Shown here: positions 42,493 to 52,959 of the stretch, piece after piece
Numbering within the stretch: the stretch's first letter is position 1
Layout: the number at the start of each line of letters is the position of its first letter
Origin: Ephydatia muelleri
Lineage: Eukaryota > Porifera > Demospongiae > Spongillida > Spongillidae
Direction: 5' to 3'
DNA: 64,000 nucleotides
NCBI GenBank assembly: GCA_013339895.1
Contig: JABACO010000004.1
Location: 6,769,582 to 6,833,581, forward strand
The notes under the pieces: generated by a model
What the model was told of the DNA's origin: nothing
Databases searched by the model: none
What the model saw: only the letters and a program-made list of their open reading frames with translations
Translations under genes and position numbers: made by a program

Positions 42493-43548
42493 TTATATGC
42501 CCAAACTCTTAGACACATCTAAACGCCTTTCCACTGAATCTTTCACACAGCCATCTTTGGCTGACTCCAACCTCCAGCGGCCATGTCTTTTAAACAACCT
42601 ATCAGGCACGCCTGCATTAGCTGCAGCAGTAGCACCCCCTGCCCGCAAACTATGCATACCAAACAATGCAGGGTCCATACCCAACTGGGCAATCTTAGCA
42701 ATTAAAAGCTCTCTGAGTCTTGTATAACTTAACCCTCCCGTCTTACGTAAGGTTTCACCTGACTTGGTGTTAACAATAGCCCTGAACACCTTATCATGCG
42801 AACCACTGCAAAGACCTCCCATATGAAAATAGCGCTCCAACATTGCTACAGGGCAAGTACACAAACCTGTTCGTGCAATAACTAATGCTGCCCCTTCCCG
42901 GAACTGATCTGTCTTACTAGAGACGATTTTTAACACCAGCCCTTCTGTATTAAACTCTACATCTGCACACTCTAATTTTAATACCTCCTCACAACGTAAA
43001 AAACCTGCGAAAGCCAACAAACACACCGCCAGCAACCTGACCTCTGACAAAGAAGGGTCAGGTCCTGCAGAGTCCACCATGGACTTCAACATCTCAGCTG
43101 TCTCAGGCTCCTTCCGCACCCTTGGCTTCGCCAATATGCGCCTAAACCCAGCCAACGCCGCCTGCACCAGCGGTGCACCACTCACAGGCTGCAATCCTGC
43201 CGCCTGGTGCAGCCAAGACAATGCATTCACTGCCTCCTCGATAGCTGACGTAGATTCGACAGACTCACTCAAGTGTTGCAGATAGAGTGCAATGTGTGTG
43301 TCCTGGGCAGGGAAGCTTGGAACCCCTTGACGTGCCTCTGCCCATAGTTTCCATCTCCTGAATGTGCCCAGGTACTTCTTTGTGGTGCTGTCTGCCTTTC
43401 CCATTAGAACTGTGTCAGGTAGAGCCGCTGCCAGCCGCTGCAACTTGGGGTCTTCTAAGTTACTCATTAGAGGCCATACGCCCGCTGCCAGGATGCCTAT
43501 GGGGGTAAAACAAAGAACAAAAAATGATAACTGCTCCAAATAGCCCAA
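42493..43548 (-). CDS. DIRS tyrosine recombinase, nucleophile Tyr replaced by Cys
   Basis: A 351-codon open frame; the start may be internal to a longer product. The N-terminal core-binding-like part contains STTKKYLGTFRRWKLWAEA. Catalytic box I is FLRCEEVLKLEC (Arg). Box II is HSLRAGGATAAANAG (HxxR), followed by FKRHGRWR. The C-terminal motif reads SAKDGCVKDS, where the related relics at 35.8 and 55.8 kb have SAKDGYxKDS. The codon is TGT where the relics have TAT. In this family the Tyr makes the covalent DNA link during integration of the circular intermediate. A Cys there should abolish strand cleavage. Everything else in the domain is open and conserved, so the change looks recent. Confidence 0.85.
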   Translation of the reverse strand: MGYLEQLSFFVLCFTPIGILAAGVWPLMSNLEDPKLQRLAAALPDTVLMGKADSTTKKYLGTFRRWKLWAEARQGVPSFPAQDTHIALYLQHLSESVESTSAIEEAVNALSWLHQAAGLQPVSGAPLVQAALAGFRRILAKPRVRKEPETAEMLKSMVDSAGPDPSLSEVRLLAVCLLAFAGFLRCEEVLKLECADVEFNTEGLVLKIVSSKTDQFREGAALVIARTGLCTCPVAMLERYFHMGGLCSGSHDKVFRAIVNTKSGETLRKTGGLSYTRLRELLIAKIAQLGMDPALFGMHSLRAGGATAAANAGVPDRLFKRHGRWRLESAKDGCVKDSVERRLDVSKSLGI

Positions 43549-43736
43549 CCAAACGTGGCTGGACTCCTCCGGTCAACCTCCAGTTGACCGCAAACCCTCC
43601 TGGGCCACACGGTCCAACCTCGTTGACCTGGCCCCCTGGGTTTCTGTTTGACTCAAAGGTCAAACGCTGGTCCCACATAGACCAGCATGCACAATGGCAG
43701 TATGACATGACCTACACTGGTCACCATACCTGACCC

Positions 43737-43985
43737 ACTGATCAACAAATCATGACCCCTGGTCGACAAAATCATGACCCCTGGTCAACAAATCATGACC
43801 CCTGGTCAACAAATCATGACCCACCAGTCAACAAATCATGACCCCTGGTCAACAAATCATGACCCACCAGTCAACAAATCATGACCCACTGGTCAACAAA
43901 TCATGACCTACTGGTCAACCAATCCTGACCCCTGGTCAGCAACTCATGGCCACTGGTCAACAAATCATGACCCACTGGCCCCATA
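43737..43985 (-). repeat. 21-22 bp minisatellite inside the DIRS element
   Basis: About eleven units of 'caacaaatcatgacccac' plus 'tggt', with shorter variants, between the recombinase and RT genes. Upstream to about 43560 further TTGACC/GGTCAA motifs occur. It is non-coding and may be part of the element's internal regulatory or complementary region. Confidence 0.85.
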
Positions 43986-44059
43986 TACGACCCCTGCCCC
44001 CATACATGATGTGCCGCTCAACACACAATACCACCTCCCGGTTACACGGGTAATACCGA

Positions 44060-45760
44060 TCACATGCTAAAGCATATCTTCAATGCCAACAACGAGGTGT
44101 CAGGCAGTGCACCTCCTGACCTCCCCGGAATAATCTCTCCTGGCAACACCTCTGATGCCCCAACAAAAGAGGCAAACATCATGCCATCCGGGCACAACAA
44201 GGGCCAATATGGTGCAGACTCCCAGTGAGGAACTACAAGTGTACCATTAGCTTTACACGTCTCCGCATGCCGGACCACCCTTGCCACCAAGCTAGGTGGG
44301 GGACACCACCAATTGTTCTCCCCACCACCCCAGTGCACTGTGAAAGTGTCCACTGCTTCACTCCCAGGGCAAGCAAAACGTGAATTAAACCTCGATAACT
44401 GCGTGTTAAAATTGTCTGCAAACCGGTCTAAAGAATATGGACCCCATGCTTCTTCCAAATAATAAAACAACTCTGGACTGATCTGCCAGTCATCGTAATC
44501 AACAATTCGACTAATAAAATCAGCTAACTCATTCTGGGCTCTAGGTATCCACTCAGGCTCCAGACGAATCTGATGAATAATGCATGTTTCAAACACTTTC
44601 AAGGCTTGCTCCTGCAAGTTAGGCTTCCTACTACCAACCTGAAGAATGCGTATGACATTCTGATTGTCTGAAAACCATCTAACACGTGTATTGCACAGCT
44701 TAGTGGCAATGGAATTAAGCACCCTGCTTACAGCCACAAGCTCCCTCCAAGTGGAGCTCTGTGAGGCCTCCTCCGCTGTCCAAACACCCTGAGCTACATG
44801 TGTGCCATGCTCCACTGTGTACCCACCATAACCTGTATCACTAGCATCAGAGTACACCACCCTAACAGCAGAAGGAGTATGCCATAAAGGCTGAGCATTA
44901 TATTTTGGGAGACAATTTGCCCAAAAATCTAACTCCATGCGAACCGGCGGGGTAAGTTCCAACATCTCACACCATGCCTTCCGACAGTCCAGCAATGCAT
45001 ACAAGTTTCTAGTCATAAATCTTGAAACAGGCCCCACAGCTATTCCCATAGATATAATTTTCCCAACAATGCTAGCAATACACCTGGCCTGGAGTCTCTG
45101 GGAACATAATGCACCCTTCAACATGGACTGTAAAGCTTGCACTTTTGCCTGAGGAACAGCTATTTGTCCTTTCAGCAAGTCTATTTCAAACCCCAACCAT
45201 GCTATACTGTGTGATGGTCTCCAAACTGACTTTTTATCATTAACTACCAAACCTGACTTATGCAAGGTGTTTCTCACCCACCCACTGGCTTTTTCAGCCT
45301 CCTTTTCCCCTTGTACAGCCACAATACCATCATCCAAATACATAACAGCCTTCAAACCCTTAGATCTCCATAATCTAACAAGAGGACGTAACAACTTTGT
45401 AAACAAATATGGTGCTGATGCCAGGCCAAAAGGCAGCACCGCGAACACATAGAAATGCTGATCCCATTCAAAACCCAAGTACTTACGATGATGCCCAGCA
45501 ATCTCCACATGATGATACCTCGACTTGAGATCAAAATTAAACATGAGCTCACCTGGACTGAATAGCATCATTGCTATACGTAGGTCCTCATACTTAAACC
45601 GCCTCTTGCACAAGAACTGGTTGACATGCCTGAGATTCACCACCAGCCGCTTCTTGCCAGAGCTATTTTCCACAACCGACAATGGACTGCAAATATACGT
45701 TGGCTCCTGAACTTCCTCCACAAAATGCCCATTGACCAACTCACTGACCGCCTTATGCAC
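44060..45760 (-). CDS. DIRS reverse transcriptase and RNase H
   Basis: 566 codons. RT motifs: RLVVNLRHVNQFL, then FDLKSRYHHVEI (usually KSGYHH), then the catalytic YLDDGIVAV. RNase H follows with VVYSDASDTGYGGY, STWRELVAV and WFSDNQNVIRI. The C-terminus has the DIRS-type segment from SLDRFADNFNTQLSRFNSRF through ENNWWCPPP to VVRHAETC. The product would copy the element's RNA into DNA and remove the RNA strand. The conserved region just N-terminal to this frame (WVKELCASQCIVDTIRNGY) is encoded in the gag frame, and a TAA lies upstream in this frame at about 45796. The two parts are therefore split by a frame change near 45790. The 45760 start codon is consequently not meaningful. Confidence 0.88.
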   Translation of the reverse strand: MHKAVSELVNGHFVEEVQEPTYICSPLSVVENSSGKKRLVVNLRHVNQFLCKRRFKYEDLRIAMMLFSPGELMFNFDLKSRYHHVEIAGHHRKYLGFEWDQHFYVFAVLPFGLASAPYLFTKLLRPLVRLWRSKGLKAVMYLDDGIVAVQGEKEAEKASGWVRNTLHKSGLVVNDKKSVWRPSHSIAWLGFEIDLLKGQIAVPQAKVQALQSMLKGALCSQRLQARCIASIVGKIISMGIAVGPVSRFMTRNLYALLDCRKAWCEMLELTPPVRMELDFWANCLPKYNAQPLWHTPSAVRVVYSDASDTGYGGYTVEHGTHVAQGVWTAEEASQSSTWRELVAVSRVLNSIATKLCNTRVRWFSDNQNVIRILQVGSRKPNLQEQALKVFETCIIHQIRLEPEWIPRAQNELADFISRIVDYDDWQISPELFYYLEEAWGPYSLDRFADNFNTQLSRFNSRFACPGSEAVDTFTVHWGGGENNWWCPPPSLVARVVRHAETCKANGTLVVPHWESAPYWPLLCPDGMMFASFVGASEVLPGEIIPGRSGGALPDTSLLALKICFSM

Positions 45761-47022
45761 AAAATCGGAATTAGTATATGCTGAACACTGTTAGCTCTTT
45801 TATATGCAGTTGGTTCCGCAAACAGGGGTAAAACATATCCATTCCTAATTGTATCAACAATACACTGAGAGGCACACAGCTCTTTAACCCAAAAATGTAC
45901 ATGCTGTTTAAGTCTACCTCTGATGCCATCTACCTCAAGAAGCTCCCCATCTCCAGCTTGAAACTCCCAATTCCTTCCTTCATCCATTTCCCTTGACCAC
46001 ACCCCATCAAAACACACCTCATCATGAGATAACCCCTTACGTGACAATAGCACATCTGCATCCTGTGACAACACCCCACGAGGTAACACAGCATGTGCTC
46101 CCCACATCTTAGGTGACAAAAGTACACCAGACTGAACACGTGCCTCTCCCTCACTCTCCCCATGCACACCAAATACAACCTCCGTACATGCAGATACAGG
46201 ATACACTCCAGTGATGAGTGGACGCTTTGGGCAGCTGCGTCTGAAATGCCCTACTTCTCCGCAGCTGTAGCATACTAGCGGACCGCTTGGTCTCGCCACT
46301 GGGGCCACCTGGGGCTTTGGAACAGGCACTGCTGTCACAACTCCTTGCCCTGGTTCTGGCTTCTCTCGCCCGCCAAAGCCCTTTTTCAACTTCGCCGCTG
46401 CATCCAGCTTACGCGCCTTAGCCAACACTTTTCTTTCAGCCGCTTTTTCGGCGTTCTCCAAACGCCGCTCATCCTCGGGATTATCCGCCAGCACGTCTGT
46501 TTCATATTCGTTAACGACGTGCCAACCCAATTCCGACCGATCCGCGAGTTTTATGAGTTTCTGACGATGCGCTAACTGGTTCTTACCTTCTCTCACCGCT
46601 TCCCGAGCCTTCTCGACAGCATCCTTCGCCGGACCGTCCGCCAAGTTTCGCGCAGCCCGCGCCAAATGACTCTCCGCCTCATCCATTCTGTCCACCACGC
46701 CATCGTTAAACTGAAACTGGTCCTCGTGGCCCTTCTTGTTAAACTGGTATGGCCTTTCCTTTTTCTTCGATGGCTGTCTCGCCGCTGTCTCCTCTTGTGC
46801 CGCCCTCATTTCTTCACGAAGTTTCCTCATCTCAACCTGGGAGCTGTTAATGGCACTCAGAACCGTGGCCAACGGGTCTCGCGCCGAGCTAGTACTGCCG
46901 CTGGTTTCCGTTCTTTCCCGTGATGACGAGCCTCCTTCCATAGTAGTAGTAGTAATAGTAGCACTCTGAAAAGAACAGATATGACTGCTTGCACGTGGTA
47001 TTGACGCCTTAGACTGACTCAC
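45637..47022 (-). CDS. DIRS gag-like protein plus N-terminal edge of RT
   Basis: 461 codons. The N-terminal third is Ser/Thr-rich (TETSGSTSSARD), then a Lys/Arg/Glu-rich helical region (VEKAREAVREGKNQLAHRQK). A CCHC zinc knuckle CYSCGEVGHFRRSC sits near residue 255. The C-terminal 110 residues are RT-proximal sequence (VHFWVKELCASQCIVDTI), so this is the 5' part of a gag-pol frame. The last about 40 residues after SVQH are out of frame with the pol product and probably meaningless. The protein packages element RNA in related elements. Confidence 0.8.
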   Translation of the reverse strand: MSQSKASIPRASSHICSFQSATITTTTMEGGSSSRERTETSGSTSSARDPLATVLSAINSSQVEMRKLREEMRAAQEETAARQPSKKKERPYQFNKKGHEDQFQFNDGVVDRMDEAESHLARAARNLADGPAKDAVEKAREAVREGKNQLAHRQKLIKLADRSELGWHVVNEYETDVLADNPEDERRLENAEKAAERKVLAKARKLDAAAKLKKGFGGREKPEPGQGVVTAVPVPKPQVAPVARPSGPLVCYSCGEVGHFRRSCPKRPLITGVYPVSACTEVVFGVHGESEGEARVQSGVLLSPKMWGAHAVLPRGVLSQDADVLLSRKGLSHDEVCFDGVWSREMDEGRNWEFQAGDGELLEVDGIRGRLKQHVHFWVKELCASQCIVDTIRNGYVLPLFAEPTAYKRANSVQHILIPILCIRRSVSWSMGILWRKFRSQRIFAVHCRLWKIALARSGWW

Positions 47023-47155
47023 TCAGCAACCTCAGGCCCCTTTATCCTTACCAACCACGTGGCACCCTATTTAACCAATCGCCATGTCATTACGACATTC
47101 CGGCGGGAGCTTATTTCCCGTCTAATTCAGTACCTTCAACCAACAAGAAATATAT

Positions 47156-47700
47156 CGGCTTATTGGCTAACGACAAGGCGCGCTACGTCAGAAAGCTCCA
47201 GTGTTTTCACGGACTGTTGGAGATGCATTTGATGAAACCATGGATCCTTATTGTTTTAGCGATCGCCACTGGATAGATGATATTAGACAATGGCTGGCAG
47301 TCGACTTCCCAGCCATATATACGCATCTGATTGATACACCAGGAGGGTACACTAGGGAAAAACTAAAAGCTTTCAAGAGTCTTGAAGCCCATAATTATTT
47401 CACGAGGTATAATGCTTCACAAAGCTTCACTTGGTTTACTGATTACACCATTAGCATTATCCAGATGAACTTGACCATTGATAGTGCTTCCATTACTCTC
47501 TTCACCCAATGTCTCACAACACACACACACACCCTTTCGTGACTGAGGATCGATACATGTGTTCTAGTGGGGGATTTAGTTTTGCCTCTCCAAAACACAG
47601 ATGGAACATAGTCAACGTTGTTCCTTTGATGGTTTACCTATGAAAATATACCATCCTTTACATCAGTTTGACACACATTAGTACATGCTCTAGGTAATGC
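47156..47700 (+). repeat. Duplicated block C (right part), copy 3
   Basis: Partner of 3205-3730, resuming at 'cggcttattggctaacgaca'. It contains the matching 113-codon frame (47201-47542) with no recognised domain. Confidence 0.8.
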
Positions 47701-48079
47701 TTTACCTGAAATGAAATGTTTGCCACAAACTCGAGCATTCTAGGATGGAACAAAGCCTAGTGCATTGATCCACATTACGTGCCGCCTCTGGTCAGTTCGA
47801 ATTCTAAAAAAAACTCAAGTTTATACGTTCTCTTAGTCTACCTTTACATCCCAAAGCACAGCATACGCTACGCATTTTGATGACGTTATCGATAATTGCG
47901 TCATAAAATTCGAATAAACGCACAATTTGTCCTCCAGTAAACATTGACGGCAATGTTTTGAACGTTCCCGTGATGTTACTGCAAAAAATCGATTGTAATC
48001 CTGTGTAATGACGGGGACTGCAGAATGTATTCACTAAAGTGTAAGCAATCAACTAAACTACGTAATGGAATAGAGGAGC
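47701..48079. other. Copy-3-specific spacer, no gene
   Basis: Contains a TTGTCCTCCAGTAAAC segment complementary to 'gtttactgggggacaaa' at 3126 and 42300, so part of it is an inverted block C fragment (about 47880-48000). Confidence 0.5.
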
Positions 48080-49460
48080 GTTTTTAGTTCTTGTGTTTTC
48101 ACATCACAATTACACTTCCAATCCATTGACTCCATCTCAAGGAGTCAGACTCTGTCCAATCTCGCTTTTTGCCAGTATTGTTAGCTGGTACAGACATAAT
48201 ACGATCCTATGTGGCTTTTCAGCTGGCCATAGTGTAAGCCACAAGTACTGGCTTGGAGGAGGACAGGTGAAGGGGCAGGTGGAACACTAGCCTGCAGATG
48301 GTGTTGTGGCCTCTTTGCCTCAATTGCCATACTTCCCCACACACCCAATGACATGCAGGACCAACCCAACTCCTGGCATTAGGGTCCATTGGAGTGGAGC
48401 TTGTGGTCCTCATCTGCATAGGCTTCCCTATCCTGTTGACATGACTCACCCAAGATGGCAAAGCAGTGGTGATGTAATGGTGATATCTAATGGGGCAGGT
48501 TTGCCTCTGTCCCTTCCAGCAACGAGAATGTCAGCAGGTGTGGTGTGGTCTCTTGTTATGCCATGACCCTTCTCCACACTAACTGTTCATCATGTTGGCA
48601 TGACAACAGAGGTCAACGACCACATCCCACATGCAGTTAGGGTATATGGCCACATCTCCCTCATGCCTGCAGGTCATGGCTGACCAAGAGGATCAAGAGC
48701 ACACAATTAGCAACAACCACATCCCATAAGTCATCTGTGGAGTTTATAAGCCATCAATTTAAGAAGGATATTTCAAATCAAGAAATTATGTTTGTTGGCA
48801 TAGCATGCTTGTCAATAATTGTGATTGAAATTTCTCAAGACTGGTTTCAATTGATATGGACTTTGCGTCGATGGTCAATTTAGGCATTGAGGTAAAATTG
48901 CATCGATGGAATATTTTCTATTTTTTAATTTGTACACAGTATGTATTGTGTTTTTCAGAAACTGTCTATCGTCATCAAACAATCAAAATAACCCTCAAAA
49001 TCTGCTTCCAAACTACCTTCCTAATCACTATTGTTAACCTACATGAACATGTGTGGGCAAAGTGTTAGCTTTTTATACTTGATGTTTTTATTTATATGTA
49101 TAGTACATGTATTTCTTTCACTTAGGTATGGTTAGAAACTTGTACTGTTAATCGGTATCCATTTGATACTAAAATTCAATTACCTTAACCACTGGTTTAA
49201 CTAATTCAGCAAATTGATTATAACTCGTTATAGACACGACCAGGTTTAGGTAACCTCATGCAAGCACTAACAGAATTGTCTAAGACATAGACTACAGTGG
49301 TAGTTAACTCTTTGGCTGCTATAAATCAATTGTTACTCGATCCTTTTGTTTCTGTGATTGAGGACCACATTCCATTGGTCTTTTATATTCCATCTTCAAG
49401 TGCTGTGTAAGGACTGCATAAATTACTAAATTTAGTTATTTTATCCTTTACTACCAACAG
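48080..49460 (+). repeat. Duplicated block D, upstream of TRIM copy 3
   Basis: Parallels 21010-22740. The acceptor/start region is single here. Sequence from 'aagtgctgtgtaaggactg' passes directly to 'atcctttactaccaacag', so the left part matches unit 1 and the right part unit 2 of the tandem seen in copies 1 and 2. Confidence 0.7.
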
Positions 49461-49467
49461 TGTGGTT

Positions 49468-51650
49468 ATGGAGAAACCCTTTCCACACATGACCTGTGGT
49501 GTGTGCTCCAAGCCCTACAATGATCCAAGAATTCTGCCATGTTTGCACTCCTTCTGTCTACAATGTCTCCATCATGAGATAGAGAAAAGTGGTTCCCAAC
49601 AAATGTTCCAATGTCCCATCTGTGAACAAAACACCAGTATCCCAGTGGGAGGGGCCAGTGTTCTCCCTCAGAACCTCCATCTTGGATTTGAAGTAGAGGT
49701 AGCAGGGTACATGTCCAAGATGGTCAGTAACAGTGAGGTGTGTTGTGATGAATGTGTAGATGGACGCAATGGCCTTGCAGTGGTGTTCTGTTGTATGTGT
49801 CGCCAGTTCCTGTGCAAGCATTGTCGTGACCACCATAGTAGCAGCCGAAAACTTTCAAAGCACAAAATTGTTGGACTAGACCAGGAGGGAGCCAGACAAC
49901 TGCACACTACCATGAAGCCAGGAGATCATTACTGCTCTCAGCCTAACCATGAGGACAATAAATTGAATTTTTATTGTGAGACTTGTAGCTTGCTGGTATG
50001 CCTTCATGCAGTTACCCACAATGGCCACACTATGACAGACATATCAACACTAGCAAAGGCTCAACGAATGGAAATGACAGGAGCACTTGAAGAAGCAAAA
50101 GAGGTAGTGACACAATTGACTGGAGCCATTGATGAAAATAAAAGGATGATAGAACAAGTGGAGATATCCACAAGAAATGCTTTCTTGGCCGTCAACCAAG
50201 CCTTTGAAACACTCCAACTAACATTGGAAGAAAGGAAAAAGACACTATTGTCAGAGTTGGAGGCCATTTCACTGTCCAAGACAACAGCTCTGACCCTCCA
50301 GAAGGAACAGTTTGAGAAGATGGTTGGAGACATTGGTCACTACACTGATATGGCCTCCCAGATCCTGCAGACCCACACTGACCATGAGATTGTAGCATTG
50401 GGAGGACTCATACCCACTGAACTGCAGGCCACCCTCAAGAGGGTCCAGACCATTTCCCTCACTCCAAACCAACACAGCAACATATCTGTGTCTGTGAAAA
50501 CAGATGATCTTATAAGACAACTGTCCAAATTAGGAAACATTTTTGACTTTTATCCTTCTCCATCTTCATGCACGTGGATGTCCACATCAGTAGCCAGGGT
50601 GGGGACCAGGTACCATGTTAAGGTACAAAGCAAGACCTCAAAGGGGAAGGAGTACCCACATGGCGGTGTAGAGGTGAAGGGTGAGATGAGGTCCAAGACC
50701 CATAATGGAGCAGTTGTGTATGGAGAGGTGGAGGACCACAGGGATGGTACCTACACCATCACCCTCACCCTTCAAACTGCTGGTCCTCACCAGCTCCTCA
50801 TCACAATGGATGGTCAGCATGTACAGAATAGTCCTAATGACCTTGATGTGAGGCCTAAACGTGACTACCATACCTTATGTAATGCCCAACAAGTGATCCA
50901 GTGTAATGAGCCTAGATGTGTAGCCATCCATGACAATGGAGACATCTATGTAGGGAGTGATGATAGCTGCATTTATGTGTTTGATCAAACAGGTCAACGG
51001 AAGAATACCATAGGTAGTAGAGGAAGTGGTAATGGTCAGTTCTCTTATCCAAGTGGTATATCCATCAAGGGAGATGTGTTGTATGTTGCTGATAGTTGCA
51101 ACCATCGTGTACAGAAGCTGACATCAAGTGGAAAGTTCCTTCATAAGTTTGGTCAGCAGGGATCAGGTCAGGGACAGTTCATTTTGCCAGTGGCTGTCAT
51201 CATTGACTCCAACAACAAACTGATTGTGTCTGACTATAATAACCATAGGATACAAATATTCAATGAAATGGTGGTTGGTTATTAACCATAGATGGTAATG
51301 GCTCAGGCAATCATAGTTTTCAGTCTCCATGGGGTCTTGACTTGGACCCTCAGGGAAACATTCATGTTGCAACCCATGGTTCAAACACTATCAAAGTGTT
51401 TAGCAAAGAAGGTGTGCATGTCAGAATGTATGGTGATCCTAATGGTCCCAGAGGACTAGCCATTGATGGTGAAGGTTACAGCCTTGTCAGTGAGTGTTGG
51501 GGCGATTGTCTCTCCATCTATGATCCTGAGGGAAACAAGATCCACACAGTGGGGAATCTGAAGCATCCCCATGGTACTGCACTAGATCCCAGAGATGGCA
51601 GTGTGTTCATTGCTAACAATAGTGTATTGAAGTATTGTGTAAATATTTGA
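49468..51650 (+). pseudogene. TRIM-NHL protein 3, frameshifted in the NHL domain
   Basis: A third paralogue with the same domains. A one-base loss in an A run (about 51265-51268, AAA where copy 2 has AAAA) changes frame and brings a TAA at 51283-51285. The original frame then resumes to a TGA at 51648-51650. The product would be 605 residues, with the propeller cut after about three blades. The RING keeps all ligands. B-box 2 has a 6-base deletion that removes the ligand equivalent to C181 (reads VCLHAVTH). B-box 1 (about 49720-49860) is strongly diverged from copies 1 and 2 while its flanks are almost identical. A sequencing error in the homopolymer cannot be excluded; if so this could be a working gene. 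Confidence 0.85.
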
Positions 51651-51732
51651 ACATGATTGAAATTAAAGTTTATATGGTCAACTGTGTTGAGAAATGTGCA
51701 GTTCTCTATATGCCAGTCAATTACCAGTATTA

Positions 51733-51738
51733 AATAAA
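51733..51738 (+). terminator. Polyadenylation signal AATAAA of TRIM copy 3
   Basis: Canonical hexamer 83 bases after the stop, equivalent to 8079-8084. Confidence 0.6.
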
Positions 51739-51777
51739 TGTATTATATTTATCTCGTCCTTCATACATGGTATTAAT

Positions 51778-51885
51778 AACTCAACCAAAATGAGTCTGGG
51801 GGTGTGTCCGGTACGTATGTACAACATTGTGTGTGGTGATATGACACCGCCCACTCACACCACCCAGAGTTTTGCATTGTCCTTG
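51778..51885. other. Inverted, internally deleted version of 8110-8505
   Basis: Begins 'aactcaaccaaaatg', joins directly to 'agtctgggggtgtg' and ends 'cattgtccttg'. This is the reverse complement of both ends of the copy 1 segment. Confidence 0.7.
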
Positions 51886-52959
51886 TATAGGAAATGGGCT
51901 TTAAAAGGAAAAGAAAATCTCACCAGTGTCACTACTCGCTTGTCTCAGGCTTGCTCATGTGCACTACAGGAATGTCTTGCATGCCATAGCAGCCCAGTTC
52001 ATCGGTTAACTAGGGCTAAGTACTTTAAACAATATCCAATCCGAGTCTATTAATTAATGGTGGTGTCCCCAGCCCATTCCCTCGGGTTGCATGCCCCAGT
52101 GGGTGTGTGCAGTCCTAACAGCTAGCACATGATGAGAATGTGGAAGTACATGACTTGCAGGTATGTGTATGTGCCTTTGTGTTGTGTGTAAATGTAGTAT
52201 ACATGTATATGGGTGTATAACCCTAACCCTGGCTAACAGAATTGACAGTTGACACAGACGCTGTGACACAGAGAGATGGAATCTGAATGCTAGGGGAGAT
52301 GTGGCAGAACTTGTGAGAGCTATGTGGGAAACATCTTGAGATTCTTAAATAGCGGGATGTAGCTTGAGCTTTGCCAGGGGTGAGAGGTTATAATGGAGGC
52401 TATAAGGTTGGAGGTGTGTATTTATGAGAATGAATATGGGATGTGTGTATCTCTTGTGCTTCTGCATGGAGTGTGTCTCTTGTCCGTCTGCATGGTGTGT
52501 TTGTGTTTCATCGAACTTCATTACAGCAGACATATTTAGTGCATGGTGGTACAGCTTGAAACACCATCTGCATAGATTGATCTTGCATTGGGGACACCAC
52601 CATGTGGTGTCCATTGTCATGGCATTGATTGCATCATCATGACATCATCTGCCCCCATCTTGTTTGATTTTGGGGGTTTTATGTGTGTGTTAGAGTGCTG
52701 GGCTGCTGAGTACCAGTTGCCAAGGAGTTGTTAGGCCAACTCCACCTATCAAGTCTCCATTCCAATATTGCATGCATAGGATGAATGTGTTGGATTTGCA
52801 TACTGTACAACCACAACATTTGGTGGTAGCATGTCTGACTTTTCATGCATATGTGGCAGTACTGCCAGTTATCACCCCTCCCACCCCCACCCCCCACCCA
52901 CCCTCCCCCACCCACCCACCCTCACCCCCCTCCCTCCCCCACCCACACACACACATGAT
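51886..52959 (+). repeat. Duplicated block E, copy 3
   Basis: Partner of 8506-9545. At 52670-52960 it carries copy-specific sequence, including a C-rich 'ccacccacccaccctc' tract at 52870-52945. No gene. Confidence 0.7.

Larger units (their letters stand above)
42371..47155 (-). mobile_element. DIRS-type tyrosine-recombinase retrotransposon, full length
   Basis: Gene order on the minus strand is gag (45637-47022), RT/RNase H (44060-45760), tyrosine recombinase (42493-43548). No LTR and no DDE integrase are present. Boundaries come from the uninterrupted paralogue at about 3195: left 'gactatat', right resuming 'cggcttattgg' at 47156. Near the ends are complementary CTCCCGCCG (42373-42381) and CGGCGGGAG (47101-47109), in keeping with inverted terminal repeats of DIRS elements. 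No target duplication beyond a possible ATAT is seen, as expected for recombinase-mediated insertion. The element carries a frame break between gag and RT and has Cys at the expected recombinase Tyr position, so it is probably inactive. Confidence 0.85.
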
